Below are positions 1 to 11,719 of a DNA stretch of 64,000 bases, in pieces; the stretch's first letter is position 1; each line of letters opens with the position of its first letter. Below the pieces are notes generated by a model that worked only from the letters and a program-made list of their open reading frames with translations, did not search any database and had not been told where the DNA came from. A program made the position numbers and the translations under genes. The DNA is taken from the NCBI GenBank assembly GCA_947247005.1, contig OX365946.1:6208453-6272452 (forward strand), in the 5' to 3' direction. This DNA is from Spisula solida (taxonomy: Eukaryota; Mollusca; Bivalvia; Venerida; Mactridae).

Positions 1-269
1 ATAGAAACACCCTTACATCTCCATGTGATAGTATCATATTATATTACGTACCAAGAAATAGTATCCATAGAAATAGTACACTGTACCCGTGATACCGTGA
101 GTGACGTCAGTGATGATATCATTATATGAGAATATAGAACTTTACCAACATTCCTTTCTAGGAAAAAGCTAAGATTGTCAGATACATGTATACTACGACT
201 TTTTATAATTATACAGTAGTTCTATAAAAAGCTAATTTATTTATCATTGTTCCTGTCTTAATGACTATA

Positions 270-455
270 CAGTCAGGTCTCGATATAACGACGCTGTTTG
301 TTCCCAAGCAAAATGTCGTTGTAACGAATGTGTCCGTATATTATACTGCATTGATACAAAGGGCGTTTTATCACCATTAGTCGCCCAAAAACTAATGTCA
401 TTACAATATATGAAAGTGTCAGTTTATTACGTGCCGTTATATCGAGACCTAACTG
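270..455. mobile_element. pogo/Tigger-like MITE with TA target duplication
   Basis: Terminal inverted repeats are CAGTCAGGTCTCGATATAACG at the left (270-290) and its near-perfect complement at the right (435-455). They are flanked by TA dinucleotides at 268-269 and 456-457. The 186-bp size, the TA duplication and CAGT...CTCGATATAACG-type ends fit non-autonomous pogo/Tigger (Tc1/mariner superfamily) elements. No transposase remains. Confidence 0.8.
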
Positions 456-749
456 TATAGGGGATGTAATCCAATTACAGATCAAAATGAACTTTAAACA
501 AACACCTTATCAAGGGAGGTTAATATACATTGTATTTGTTCAAAAAAGCGGTACATAATAGTTGTAGTATAAAATGTACAGATGCCAGTTAATATTTTAT
601 CAAAATAATCTAAGATATATGTACTAGACAAGTGCTAGTAAATGGTTAAGATGCATACATAATGGGCATACATAGGTCCATTAGTTTGGTGCGTGAAATA
701 CAAGTATCATCAAAATGATGTGCGTTTGGTTTGTGTAAAATGTATGATA

Positions 750-899
750 TGGTGGGTGATTTTTGCCATGTCGTATTTTCGCTTTTTCGCCACAACAATG
801 CGAAAATGCGAACACGTAACAATGCGAAAAAGTCAGTCGACTTAGTCGTATCTTTACATTGAAAAAGCGTAAATACGACATGGCATAAATCGGGCACCA
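750..899. mobile_element. 150-bp MITE-like foldback element with TA flanks
   Basis: The two ends are imperfect inverted repeats about 40 bp long, sharing TTGCCATGTCGTATTT and CGCTTTTTC cores with complements near 862-890. TA lies directly outside both ends (748-749 and 900-901). The interior is rich in 'aatgcgaaaa'. The structure suggests a Tc1/mariner-type MITE unrelated to the one at 270-455. Confidence 0.65.
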
Positions 900-1659
900 T
901 AGTATGAACATTGAACGTGGATAAAACATAATAACATGTGAAGCTCTCTAACAATTCCCAGGAGTTGACTAATGGAAACAATTTCCCACCAGCTTAAGTG
1001 TTAAGTCGTGGAGATATTGACAGGAATGGTGCTTCCGATTGTCATTGATCATGTGACCATTAGATCAATCGGGAAACATCGGCAATTTCCGTCTTCTCCG
1101 AATGACAAGATAATATATGACGGTCAGTCACCCTGTCTTCTGGAGTCAACCAAGGACACTAGTGAGCAAAGAGCTAAATGTATAATAATTATATTGATCT
1201 AGATGGTCGAGTAAGATGAGAGGTGAACTAGTGGTGTCCTTCAGTATGAATAACACATTGACTAGTTCCCTGGAGTCAAAGAATGCTTTCAAAGGCAATC
1301 CGTGATCATTAGTGTGCTAAGATTTTCATTTCCCTAGTAAAACACAAGGTCGCGACTAAGAGAGAAAATTCGTAATTTCCGGGGATGAAATACATTTCCT
1401 TATATAGTTGTAAACACTTTGTTGTTGTCTGACTGGTAGTGTTGTTGTTTACTAGGTGTAGTGACCTTCAGAACAATGTACATGTACTAGTAGTATGAGC
1501 TTTGTTTCTGACATGTACCTCCAGACGAACATGACATTTTGTTTAGCATATTTAGCATATACCATACTATAGATACTAGTTACCTTTGTGATTATATTAT
1601 AGGCTTAGAATTCTTCAGAATGTATTTCAGTCATGTGGAAACTACCTAGTCACTGAAAC

Positions 1660-2518
1660 TATGTTACCACAGAATCAACCTGACATTGTACAGGGAGTTA
1701 CAAGCCAGCGTCAACCTGACATTGTACAGGGAGTTACAAGCCAGCATCAACCTGACATTGTACAGGGAATAACAAGCCAGCGTCAACCTGACATTGTACA
1801 GGGAGTTACAGCCAGAGTCAACCTGACATTCTACAGGGAGTTACAAGCCAGCGTCAACCTGACATTCTACAGGGAGTTACAGCCAGAGTCAACCTGACAT
1901 TCTACAGGGAGTTACAAGCCGGCGTCAACCTGACATTGTACAGGGAGTTACAGCCAGAGTCAACCTGACATTGTACAGTGAGTTACAAGCCAGCGTCAAC
2001 CTGACATTGTACAGGGAGTTACAGCCAGCGTCAACCTGACATTGTACAGGGAATAACAAGCCAGCGTCAACCTGACAGTGTACAGGGAGTTACCTCAGAG
2101 TCAACCTGACATTGTACAGGGAGTTACAAGCCATCGTCAACCTGACATTGTACAGGGAGTAACAAGCCAGCGTCAACCTGACATTGTACAGGGAGTTACC
2201 ACAGAGTCAACCTGACATTGTACAGGGAGTTTCCACAGAGTCAACCTGACATTGTACAGGGAGTTACCACAGAGTCAACCTGACATTGTACAGGGAGTTA
2301 CCACAGAGTCAACCTGACATTGTACATGGAGTTACCACAGAGTCAACCTGACATTGTACAGGGAGTAACCACAGCGTCAACCTGACATTGTACAGGGAGT
2401 TACAAGCCAGCATCAACCTGACATTGTACAGGGAGTTACAAGCCAGCGTCAACCTGACATTGTACAGGGAGTTACAGCCAGAGTCAACCTGACATCGACA
2501 GGGAGTTACAAGCCAGCG
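1660..2518. repeat. Minisatellite, ~33-36 bp unit, about 24 copies
   Basis: The core TCAACCTGACATTGTACAGG recurs 24 times, each followed by GAGTTACA and a variable spacer. Two spacer types alternate: AAGCCAGCG (about 36-bp unit) and CACAGAG or GCCAGAG (33-35 bp). The first units are 36 bp, so one frame stays open for 78 codons with a 12-residue period, but later 1-2 bp length changes break it. It looks non-coding. Confidence 0.95.
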
Positions 2519-2849
2519 AACTTAATCTGTACCATCGTCTTATCCGTCTGCTCGTATAGTGTACACCAAGCGATACAAATACCATTCTAATAGCATAGTT
2601 ATGTCGAACCCACAACTTCCCTTTCTGAGAGGAACACCCAACCCATAAGTATACCCGGACCGATGACGATATTAGAATTCTAGTTTATTGTTCTTATCTA
2701 CAGAATAAATACGTTGTTATTGATATTATCTAAATTTAGTAACAAATAATCCTGATTCCCTACTTACACAAACTGTCAAGTTCAGACTGACACCTACAGT
2801 TGTGTTTGTGTTTCTAAATAGAATGTTCCCAACGTTACTGTATACGGCA
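2519..2849. other. Unannotated spacer between two tandem arrays
   Basis: AT-rich sequence between the ~35-bp and 29-bp arrays. I see no gene or element. Confidence 0.5.
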
Positions 2850-2994
2850 GATCGGTGCATGACCACTACAGCGTACCAGACCGGTGCATGACCACTACAA
2901 CGTTCCAGACCGGTGCATGACCACTACGGCGTTCCAGACCGGTGCATGACCACTACAGCGTTCCGGACCGGTGCATGACCACTACAGCGTTCCA
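2850..2994. repeat. 29-bp tandem repeat, 5 copies
   Basis: Units beginning GACCGGTGCATGACCACTAC start at 2850, 2879, 2908, 2937 and 2966. They differ by only a few substitutions. Confidence 0.93.
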
Positions 2995-5150
2995 TTGTTC
3001 TAGGGTTATAAATAATTACTATACCATGCTTATAGTCGTGCATAGTTCTTTACACTGAGTCAGTAGATAGCCAATTCTAGTCCGAATCTGTTATTTGAGG
3101 ATTACAAGAAAACAGTTAATAAAGATCATGAAAAATCTGACAGGGAAGGCAGAACGAGAAAATGAAACTAATTCGCTGCAAGCCCGAGCTGTCAAAAACA
3201 ATGCGGCCGCAGTAAACGAACACTTGCGAGGTTATGGGCTCTCGTAAGAGTCGTTTTCCAAAGATTTTAACCAATATTCTAAATTTAGCTATACAGCATC
3301 AACAAACCGAAGTTCATTTGTATTTGTTAGTTTGTCGAAATCTATTATTCATGGCCAGACTGCTTTAAATTCATTAACTATCTCGTTAGGTTTAAGAGAG
3401 AAAGGAAACGTCTTCAAAAAACGCTAACGGATTATCGTCTATAGATCATATTAATGCTGTGGAAATAAAATAGGGTAGATAGGAAGGTTCGTGCACTGGA
3501 AATTCAACAATCAACAATGACTTCCAGCGAAATGGTAATGTAATGTTTAGGGTAGGGGTAATACACTAGGGTCAGTCGGATTACTAGAAATACACTTTTA
3601 AGTTGTTTTGGCCCTAATGTTTTGTTTTCACTTTACACGACCAATCAGTGATTACTCCGTTCTTGTTTTTTCTGTAAATAATACTTAAATGCCAAGGTGA
3701 TCCGAATTAATGGATCATTCAGGTCACGTACACTCCAGTTTATATTTCTCGGAGGTCCTACAAAAAACTAGGTTACAATGCTTGATAATATCTTGTTTCC
3801 AATGATCATTCTTCATGAACTGACCGACTTCCAACAAATAGTTCACATGTACCAACATACCGTATCACCGGTAGTTATATGGTGGTGTATCAGATGACAA
3901 TACTTGCTGAATTGTTACATTCATTCTGATAGTTTATGTTTAAAATACCAACAGGTCATTGAACCATGGGGTAATACATATAATACTAATACAAAAATGT
4001 AATAATATAATCATTTTGGCAGAGAAACAAATTAAAGATTGCAATAACGAACGAACATGAACGAACGAACACACACACGCACGCGCGTGAACGCACACAC
4101 GCACAATTCCTGATTAATTCATCCTACAGCAATAACAGGACAGTAAAACACTAGGAAAACGTGCGACTTTGTTTATTACCACCATGAAGCTATATGCAAT
4201 ATATCACTCAATCAAGTTCATATTCTCCGGAATTCGGCGAGTGTCAATGCTTAGATTAAAGTCCCTGAGGCATTCAACTCCAAACGTATTGTTTTTTACG
4301 CCCAAGATTTTCATCTCTGTACGCCATTAACTTGAGAGGTCTTTGACCGCTAAAATCAGGTTAATGTAGTAATATAGTACGGCCTCGCGTCACGCCTCAC
4401 TGCAGAGAACGTTAGAGTACATTGAACTATCGAGAAATTAGGCCAAGACTTACTTTGTATTCACCAATGGTTATTGACTTCTAACATTTTTCGGCTTTGT
4501 ACAGATGAGAAATCGATTGTGGAATAGCTTACAGTGGATATGTGTTGTATTCCAGTACATGTATACTAACCGAGAACAAAAGCTCACTTCGCTGGTTTAG
4601 AATTAGAAGGCCGTTAGTACTACTTACGAGCTTATAAGACCCGTGCATATTTGAATTATGCATCTCAAGGCGCTTCTTATGGACAAATTTTCATGTTGAC
4701 CAAACTGAAGTTTAAAAAGCTTGTTTTTCCATAAGTAATGAGTAGTTTTCAGACAGTTTTTTCTTGTTTTCTCAAAATATTGATTTTGTACTTGCGACCT
4801 TCTAATTCTAAGCCAGCGACTTGTGCGTACGTAAGTATACTAGCCATAGTGACCTCAATACATAATATGACATTCACTACATACATGTCTTTGTGCCTTT
4901 TTGGCAGGAATATACCGAGTTTGTCTTGATAAAGGATATCTATAATATCATTCGTCACGATCGTAATACCGCGTTTAATTCTAGACAAAGCATATTTCGG
5001 AAGTAAATCGTCGGCTTTTTAGGGAAATCGCAACCATGTCGCTTGGCACCGATTACTGGTCACTGTTTATAACGCATCTGGCAACGGACTCCCATTTTCT
5101 CGTGCCTCTGACAACGTTCATGAAGGACATAGAGAAATGTTCCTGTCGAG
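2995..5150. other. Intergenic stretch without identifiable genes
   Basis: There is a low-complexity AACG/CACACG stretch at 4045-4105. A 40-codon plus-strand frame at 3128-3250 (MKNLTGKAE...) has coding-like composition but no recognisable relative. The overlapping frames at 4738-4988 look random. Confidence 0.5.
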
Positions 5151-5159
5151 ATTAGAATG

Positions 5160-5345
5160 TCGAAGTTTTCCATGGAAGACCGTAATGTTCCGTGAAAGGC
5201 CGTAATGTTCCGTGAAAGGCTGATTGGTTCCGTGAAAGGCCGATTGGTCTGTTTTCCGTGAGAGACTGAAATGTTCCGTGAAAGTTCGATGTGTTCCGTT
5301 AGAGACCGAAATGTTCTGTGAAAGACCGATGTGTTCCGTGAAACA
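5160..5345. repeat. Degenerate ~19-20 bp tandem repeat
   Basis: About nine diverged units of the form TGTTCCGTGAAAGGCCGAT. The repeat keeps a minus-strand frame open for about 110 codons (5118-5456), but that translation is only a diverging repeat peptide. Confidence 0.8.
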
Positions 5346-5881
5346 TAAGGTCGGTCTTATCCTTGAAATAACGAGGTGTACCGAGTAGGACCGATATGTT
5401 CGGTAAAAGGCCGAATTTTTTCCATGACAGTCCAAGGTTGTTCCGATAGCCATCATCGACAGCTTATAATTATTATGTTTTTCATCTATTTTCCAGATTC
5501 AAAATGTGTAATGTGAGGAAAACAACAGCCGGGTTACCCAGAGTTAGTAATGTGTTACCATGGTGATTTTATAACAGTGTTGTTAATTATGATCTAGGTA
5601 GCCTTGTTTTATTTTGATTTTATGATTAGCATTAAATACAGTAAGCCCACAACGAGGTAAGCTTTTAAAAAAGCTAGTCAGCTGCTCGGTTCGTTCTTTT
5701 TACTAGTATCGGAGGAGGAATGTAAAACCGGACGACGCGAATTGAGATGACAAGAACCCGAGGTTAATACGATTTTGTGCTGTGCATTGTATGTTCATGA
5801 TTACTCAGTGAACATTAGAAATGTTAGATATTTAAGTCATATTTATTTATTACGGCTACTGGTGAATTCAGGAAAAGAAAA

Positions 5882-5959
5882 TGTGGCTGGAAATATCACA
5901 ATCTACATTAGCCACCAACCTGTGGCTGGAAATATCACACTCTACATTAGCCACCAACC
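5882..5959. repeat. 39-bp direct duplication
   Basis: Two adjacent copies beginning TGTGGCTGGAAATATCACA (5882-5920 and 5921-5959) differ at one base. Because 39 is a multiple of three, two plus-strand frames stay open through it. I see no sign of a real gene. Confidence 0.85.
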
Positions 5960-7352
5960 AACATCACCAAACAGGCCGACAACAAATCACTGGCATCGAT
6001 GTCAAGCCGGTACAGAGATTGTATTACTGTTATATGGAGCTAACGTCTGGTGTAAATCAGAATTCAGATTTTTATTATAAGCTACCTCAAAAGGATTCTC
6101 AAAAGGTCGTCGAGGTAAAATTATCCAGGCAAACATCAAACATATGACGCCAAGTTCTTGCGGTGATATGACAAAGATGGGATTTACTTGTACATGGACA
6201 CAAATGAAAATAATAGCACTTTTGAACGTGTAATTACATGATAAAAATGCTATATAAATATGGTATAATAAATAACAGCCCATGATTAAAAATTGATTAT
6301 ACACTCTGGTCCACTCTTGACGACCAATACTGCGGGAAGGGAGGAGGGCTTAACCTAAATAGGAGGTTGTTTGTGGGCTGTAAGGTTCGGTGCATCGTAA
6401 AACGTTTTACCCCAGTGACATTTCTCACTGTCCGTTCCAATGCGGAAGTGATAGGTACACAATCACGTGGTCTATGACGTCATACTCGATGATCATTTCA
6501 GCCGAACGTACAAAATAATGAATCCGTAGCTGTTCAGAGACATACCTTATCAACCTATGTGACCATCCAAAGACTCAAGCAAGGAAAAGCGGGATTTTAT
6601 GGTGTTCTTGGATCAGCTTGTAGCTATACCAAGAGCGATGTTGATAATATTGATCAGTTTGGCAAGTATTCCAGTTAAACTTAAGCAGATAGGGACATAT
6701 TTTTGGTTGTCGAGGGTAAGCATTGGTATAAGGACTTGCAACATACAAAAGATATTTCAAAAATATGCGTAACAAAATACTTACAAAATACGATTTCGTC
6801 TAGACGCTATACCCAAATGTGACGCCATAGACCACGTGATTGTGCACCGTGCCTATGTACAGGCAACCATCTTATTGTTACTTTGTGTGTGTGTTTGTGA
6901 TCGTCCTAGTGATGTAGCTGTTTAATTTCATTGATCTTGAGAATGTTGTGATGGCCCTTATGATATGTGATTTTCTTTAGAGTGTTACTTTGGTGCTTTT
7001 CAGACTCATCTATCTCTGCGGAGTGCTACCTTACCTGTCCGATTGTTATTATCTTACTGATTGGTAAGTAGGTCGTATTTAATATCAGGTGTAACCCACG
7101 TCTCCAAGACAAAGAAGAATATCAATGCTTTATATATATATAACCAATTAGCTCCTCTGTGAAGCTGCTAAAATGTTATATATCTGTCTAAATGTTTAGC
7201 ACTTTTTACAGTTTTCCAATCATATTATTTTCTTGTCATTAATTATGAACCAGTCCTATTTGATCTTCCTTTAATCAACTTTCTTCCTTACAGCCAACGA
7301 TTTCAGCCAGTGTCACTGAAGGACAATAACAGCCGTACTAGGTAATCGAACC
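5960..7352. other. Intergenic stretch with a long-armed inverted repeat
   Basis: The arms at 6454-6482 and 6820-6848 are listed separately. The rest is AT-rich with no gene seen. Confidence 0.5.
6454..6848. mobile_element. Inverted-repeat-bounded element (~395 bp), MITE candidate
   Basis: The 29-bp arms at 6454-6482 and 6820-6848 match at 27 of 29 positions. Both carry CACGTG, and the left arm also carries TGACGTCA. The spacer is 337 bp. No clear target duplication flanks the arms, so the class is open. Confidence 0.5.
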
Positions 7353-7975
7353 TGTATATGTCGAGTGACAGTAAGGCGCTTTTATCATCTGGACTATCCT
7401 AACAGGCTCGGGAAACCAATGTTAAGGAAGTATAAATTCTGTATATGTCGAGTGACAGTAAGGCGCTTTTATCATCTGGACTATCCTAACAGGCTCGGGA
7501 AACCAATGTTAAGGAAGTACAAATTCTGTATATGTCGAGTGACAGTAAGGCGCTTTTATCATCTAAACTATCCGTACAGACTCGGGAAACTAATGTTAAG
7601 GAAGTACAAATTATGTATATGTCGAGTGACAGTAAGGCGCTTTTATCATCTGAACTATCCGTACAGACTCGGGAAACCAATGTTAAGGAAGTACAAATTC
7701 TATATATGTCGAGTGACAGTAAGGCGCTTTTATCATCTGGACTATCCGTACAGACGCGGGAAACCAATGTTAAGGAAGTACAAATTCTGTATATGTCGAG
7801 TGACAGTAAGGCGCTTTTATCATCTGGACTATCCTAACAGGCTCGGGAAACCAATGTTAAGGAAGTACAAATTCTATATATGTCGAGTGACAGTAAGGCG
7901 CTTTTATCACCTGGCCTATCCTAACAGACTCGGGAAACCAATGTTAAGGAAGTACAAATTTTGTATATGTCGAGT
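7353..7975. repeat. 87-bp tandem repeat, seven copies plus a partial
   Basis: Units beginning TGTATATGTCGAGTGACAGT start every 87 bp at 7353, 7440, 7527, 7614, 7701, 7788 and 7875, with a broken eighth at 7962. No length change occurs between units. 87 is 29 codons, so several frames on both strands stay open, the longest 242 codons at 7365-8093. The open frames follow from the period, not evident coding constraint. Confidence 0.95.
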
Positions 7976-8014
7976 GACAACAATCAGACAGAGGTTACAT
8001 TGCGGGTTATGTCA

Positions 8015-8240
8015 TTTATGTCATACTGGGGATATCTCAGTATGCTCATATCCGCCATATATCGCCATTTATGTCATACTGGGGATATCTTAGTATGCTC
8101 ATATCCGCCATATATCGCCATTTATGTCATACTGGGGATATCTTAGTATGCTCATATCCGCCATATATCGCCATTTATGTCATACTGAGGATGTCTTAGT
8201 ATGCTCATATCCGTCATATATCGCCATTTATATTCCCGCA
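8015..8240. repeat. 53-bp tandem repeat, four copies
   Basis: Units starting TTTATGTCATACTGGGGATA lie at 8015, 8068, 8121 and 8174, with the start of a fifth at 8227. The array begins about 40 bp after the 87-bp array but is unrelated to it. Confidence 0.93.
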
Positions 8241-8397
8241 TCAACAGTCAACACACACTGCATTGAGTTCACTATTTTTAAAAGTAATATTGTTTGAAGT
8301 CGCACTAGTCATAAAGAGCCGGACTATCCAGTTACATTATCCTGACAAAGGGCGAAACATCAGTTACCTGGAACCAACTACCAACTATCAATCAACG

Positions 8398-8417
8398 TCG
8401 ATCGATCGATCGATCGA
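8398..8417. repeat. (CGAT)n microsatellite
   Basis: About five perfect ATCG/CGAT units. Confidence 0.9.
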
Positions 8418-8502
8418 AAAGATGAGTAAGTATGAGTTAGTATGATACATGTATGTATCCATTGTGTGTCATGGGGATGGCATAATTATAAGGTAAAGTT
8501 TA

Positions 8503-8770
8503 GCCACGGTCGTCGTTCAGTGATTAGTGCGCTGGATTTGTAACCCGGTAATCTGGGTTCGATTCCCGGCGAATCAGGTCATACCCTTCCATAAACATTT
8601 GATAACAATGCCGATTTTCCTCCACATGTTGAGAAGTTGCTGGTTACTCGTGAAAGGATGATGTAGTAGTGGTTAGAATACAGTAAGATGTATCAGCCGC
8701 TGTATATAACCACGACGACCGCCACCTTGTTGACAAACGGTGTTAAAGCCGTATAAAGCATACGGTAATC
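8503..8770 (+). mobile_element. tRNA-derived SINE
   Basis: The head resembles a tRNA. The A-box region is GTTCAGTGATTAGTGCGC (8515-8532) and the B box is a perfect GGTTCGATTCC (8556-8566). A T-arm CTGGG/CCCGG and an anticodon loop TTTGTAA (TGT, Thr-like) can be drawn. The acceptor arms do not pair and the anticodon stem has a mismatch, so it is not a working tRNA. The body runs to about 8770; its 3' end is uncertain. Confidence 0.6.
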
Positions 8771-9514
8771 AGAAAGTATTTTAATACTACATGTATGTTT
8801 TATGCATGCAACCGAAAATATCTCCGACCCGTGTCCTATTTTCATGTCATGCCATTTTCTTATTGACAACGTGTGTGTTGTTCATTTTTTGACGCCTGTG
8901 TTTGTTAACTTTGTTTACCATTCGATGTTGTTTTTTTCTGCCATAGCACGTAACACCACACGTGTTTATGTAGAAATGCGTAGTTAGTTCACTGAATATT
9001 CATGAGTGTGACGCCCACAAATGTCTGGTTTATTGACCGTGTCTCCCGCTTCTCGGCTTTAAATAGCGATAACCACAGAAAGCCGAGACACAGACAAATA
9101 TAATCTAAATATAGACACTAGGTTGTGAATGAAGAGACATACCATATATGGAAGTCACTCACTACGTACGTCGATCATGAATGGGTGTATAAATACGACT
9201 ATAGACTGACGCAAGTATTACAGTTTACGTAGATTGCTGTAAATACGATAGTTTCCTGTAATTCAAAAGGTAATCAAACATGATACGACGCTTAACGTGT
9301 TTAATATTTTATTGATGATATACAGACTTCAGACACACTCGGAGACGTGGTCGGCTTTCTTCGGCACATAGTTCCTCACACAGAGCCCATGGCGCCCCAA
9401 ACGTCAAGATGTTTCCGTGAACATATTCAAAATGTGTCCCAACACAGTTACCAACTTCTCAAGGTGCACCAAAGTTACCTTAAATGTGCACGCATATTCA
9501 AGAATGTGTATTAA
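8771..9514. other. Intergenic stretch, small hairpin only
   Basis: TCTCGGCTTT and AAAGCCGAGA (about 9051-9088) form a short hairpin. No gene seen. Confidence 0.45.
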
Positions 9515-9620
9515 TGCATATCCCAAGAGGTGGCCGACGTATATGTCAAATGTGTCTCTCTGCATATCCTAAGAAGTGCCCGACGTATATGCCAAATGTG
9601 TCACAATGCATATCCCAAGA
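9515..9620. repeat. 46-bp tandem repeat, ~2.3 copies
   Basis: TGCATATCC recurs at 9515, 9561 and 9607, with GACGTATATG inside each unit. Units are diverged. Confidence 0.75.
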
Positions 9621-9967
9621 TATTTATGCTATCAAAGAACGGTTAGTTTATTTTACATGGACTGTTACATTGACAAAGTGAAAAGCAAACCACAGGTAAC
9701 TGTATCCATCGTAAAATATATGTATCTAATAGACTAAACTATATATCACTTTTTGTAAAACAATCTTCATCAATGATATATTTACCTGTGCATCAAACTA
9801 CGGTGACGCACAATCACAACCGTCCATATCAGGTAAAATAACACATTCTATGACAATGGATGAAGGAAAAAGGAAAAACAAACTGACGACGTACCAAGAT
9901 GAACGAAATTGGTTCGACCTGGGGAGAATTGGTAATTACACCAAAGAACAGAGAAAAGGGGAAAGCT

Positions 9968-10008
9968 CTAGTCTTGTCCTATGTGCCTCCGGGCACAACA
10001 AGGACTAG
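9968..10008. repeat. Short hairpin
   Basis: CTAGTCTTGTCCTATGTGCC faces GGCACAACAAGGACTAG across a four-base loop, with one or two bulges. Function unknown. Confidence 0.5.
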
Positions 10009-10299
10009 GTAGGTTGCAGTTATAGTAATAACTTGAACCCACCGTTTTTCAAGATACACCCAACCACTCCAAACCAATTTGTGTGTTTCAATTCACATTC
10101 AAAATAAATTGAGAACAACAGTCAGTATGTACTAAAATTTCTATTGGTCAATAGTTTGTGAAACGTTGTCCCATTGGATGCTCACATCTAAGTTTGTTAG
10201 CCACTGTTCTCAAATACAAGGATAGCATACATGTTGAATAAAGTATAATCTGACTAAATGGTTTATTAAATACATGTAGTAGACATGTCATATAGTGTC

Positions 10300-10521
10300 A
10301 CTCTTTTTTAAAGGGACAATCAGCTGGGAGATACACAGACCTTTCTCGGCACTTTGACTTCCGGACTCTCTATCTTTTACTGTTGGGACACAAGATAGCC
10401 ATGGATTGTCGAGCTGATGGTTCAACAATTGGTCATATTATTAGAAAGGACTCATGCAGGGATTCGAATCTTTGACCTCCAGCTTCTAAGACGGATGCCT
10501 TTAACCCGTTGAGTGTGTTGG
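10300..10521 (-). mobile_element. tRNA-derived SINE, minus strand
   Basis: On the minus strand, ACACTCAACGGGTTAAAGGC resembles an A-box arm and GATTCGAATCC (complement of 10460-10470) is a B box, about 40 bases apart. The body continues to a CCCTTTAAAAAAGAG end near 10305. The tRNA fold is not intact. Confidence 0.55.
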
Positions 10522-10910
10522 ACAACAACAATACCCGTGATACGGTAGCATCTGTATACATTTCAAACATGTTATTGTACATCCCTACTGGTCAGACTGA
10601 AAACGGGTCCATACTTGTTTTACGCCTTAAATATTAATATTAATGTAAACATGCATGTTTAAAACATCACTATGATACAGATAGGGCGTAACATATTACT
10701 ATGTTTAGTAATAGATCGACGCGTAGATTAAATAGCGACAGCCTCTAGTGCAGCTAACGTGGGTATATATATGACCTAGTTAGTCGTACACCATGATGTT
10801 TTGGAGAGTGTGATGGTGTTTTACTGGGTCACTTTGTAAACTACCGAGTAACCTCTCGGGAGCAATCCTATACAAACCTATATTCAAACACAATCGAATA
10901 ACTTGCCTTA

Positions 10911-11136
10911 CGCAGCATCTCAAGTAGAAATCTCATCTCATATTGAGATTTTGCTTAAATTAAAGTCTGAATTTGAGATAAAGCAAAAGTTCGAGCTTTT
11001 TCAATTTTACATTTATAAACTAAGAATAATGTTTTTGCTTTGTAATGCGAATTTTGAATCAACCCTTTCATAGAAGTTATCTAAACGACACATGGCAATA
11101 TTTGAGATGAGATTTAGCTCAGATTGAGATGTTGCG
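10911..11136. mobile_element. Foldback MITE candidate (~226 bp)
   Basis: The left arm begins CGCAGCATCTCAAGTAG and ends near AATCTCATCTCA. The right arm is its imperfect complement (11101-11136). The interior is AT-rich with further GAGAT motifs. No clear target duplication. Confidence 0.55.
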
Positions 11137-11325
11137 AGAGATCGCGGCCAGGTTACATCATAGTGACTAACTACGTGATTTACTTGACTGTTTAAAACAT
11201 GTGGTTGCTTTATTCATTTAATGTACGTTCAAAGCTTTACAAAAAGGGACCAACAGGCTCAAATACTCGTACATTCAGGCCACTATAAGTACGCTCTACA
11301 CGTTACAGTGCTAACGATATGTGGA
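11137..11325. other. Spacer between foldback element and 16-bp array
   Basis: No gene or repeat seen. Confidence 0.4.
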
Positions 11326-11502
11326 CTGTGCTAGGCTACCACTGTGCTAGGCTACCACTGTGCTAGGCTACCACTGTGCTAGGCTACCACTGTGCTAGGC
11401 TACCACTGTGCTAGGCTACCACTGTGCTAGGCTACCACTGTGCTAGGCTACCACTGTGCTAGGCTACCACTGTGCTAGGCTACCACTGTGCTAGGCTATC
11501 AG
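11326..11502. repeat. 16-bp tandem repeat, ~11 copies
   Basis: TGTGCTAGGCTACCAC is repeated head to tail with virtually no substitutions until the last unit (GGCTATCAG). Confidence 0.95.
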
Positions 11503-11719
11503 CCAAGTTCTTAACTGGTCGTGTATTTGTACTTGAGTGTGTATGTTTGTAACGGAATGTCCATCACAATCTGACGGTATCTGATCCCGATCAAAGATGT
11601 CCGATGTAGATTGTCCACGTACTCGTCTGTAGTAGTATTGTGTACATGTATATTCTTTGATCAACATCAGATATCGTCCACCGACATACCACGTTTATCT
11701 TATGAACCATGTATTTCCT

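Larger units (their letters stand above)
1..1658. other. Intergenic region with two MITEs
   Basis: Apart from the foldback elements at 270-455 and 750-899, I see no coding frame with domain content and no RNA gene. Open frames here are short and overlap the MITEs. Confidence 0.6.

Noticed and set aside
646..981. 111-codon minus-strand frame
   Set aside because: It spans the MITE at 750-899 and has no domain; the frame is incidental.
1660..2518. CRISPR array
   Set aside because: The units are head-to-tail minisatellite copies without unique spacers, in a eukaryotic context. The same applies to the arrays at 7.4, 11.7 and 15.8 kb.
3128..3250. 40-codon frame MKNLTGKAE... as a small gene or exon
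   Set aside because: Composition is coding-like and a GAG|GTTATG donor lies near its end, but I see no relative, acceptor or partner exon.
7365..8093. 242-residue plus-strand repeat protein
   Set aside because: The 87-bp period keeps any stop-free frame open; the frame also runs on into an unrelated 53-bp array.
8503..8580. Functional tRNA-Thr (UGU)
   Set aside because: The B box and T-arm are good, but the acceptor stem does not pair and the anticodon stem has a mismatch, so a SINE head is more likely.
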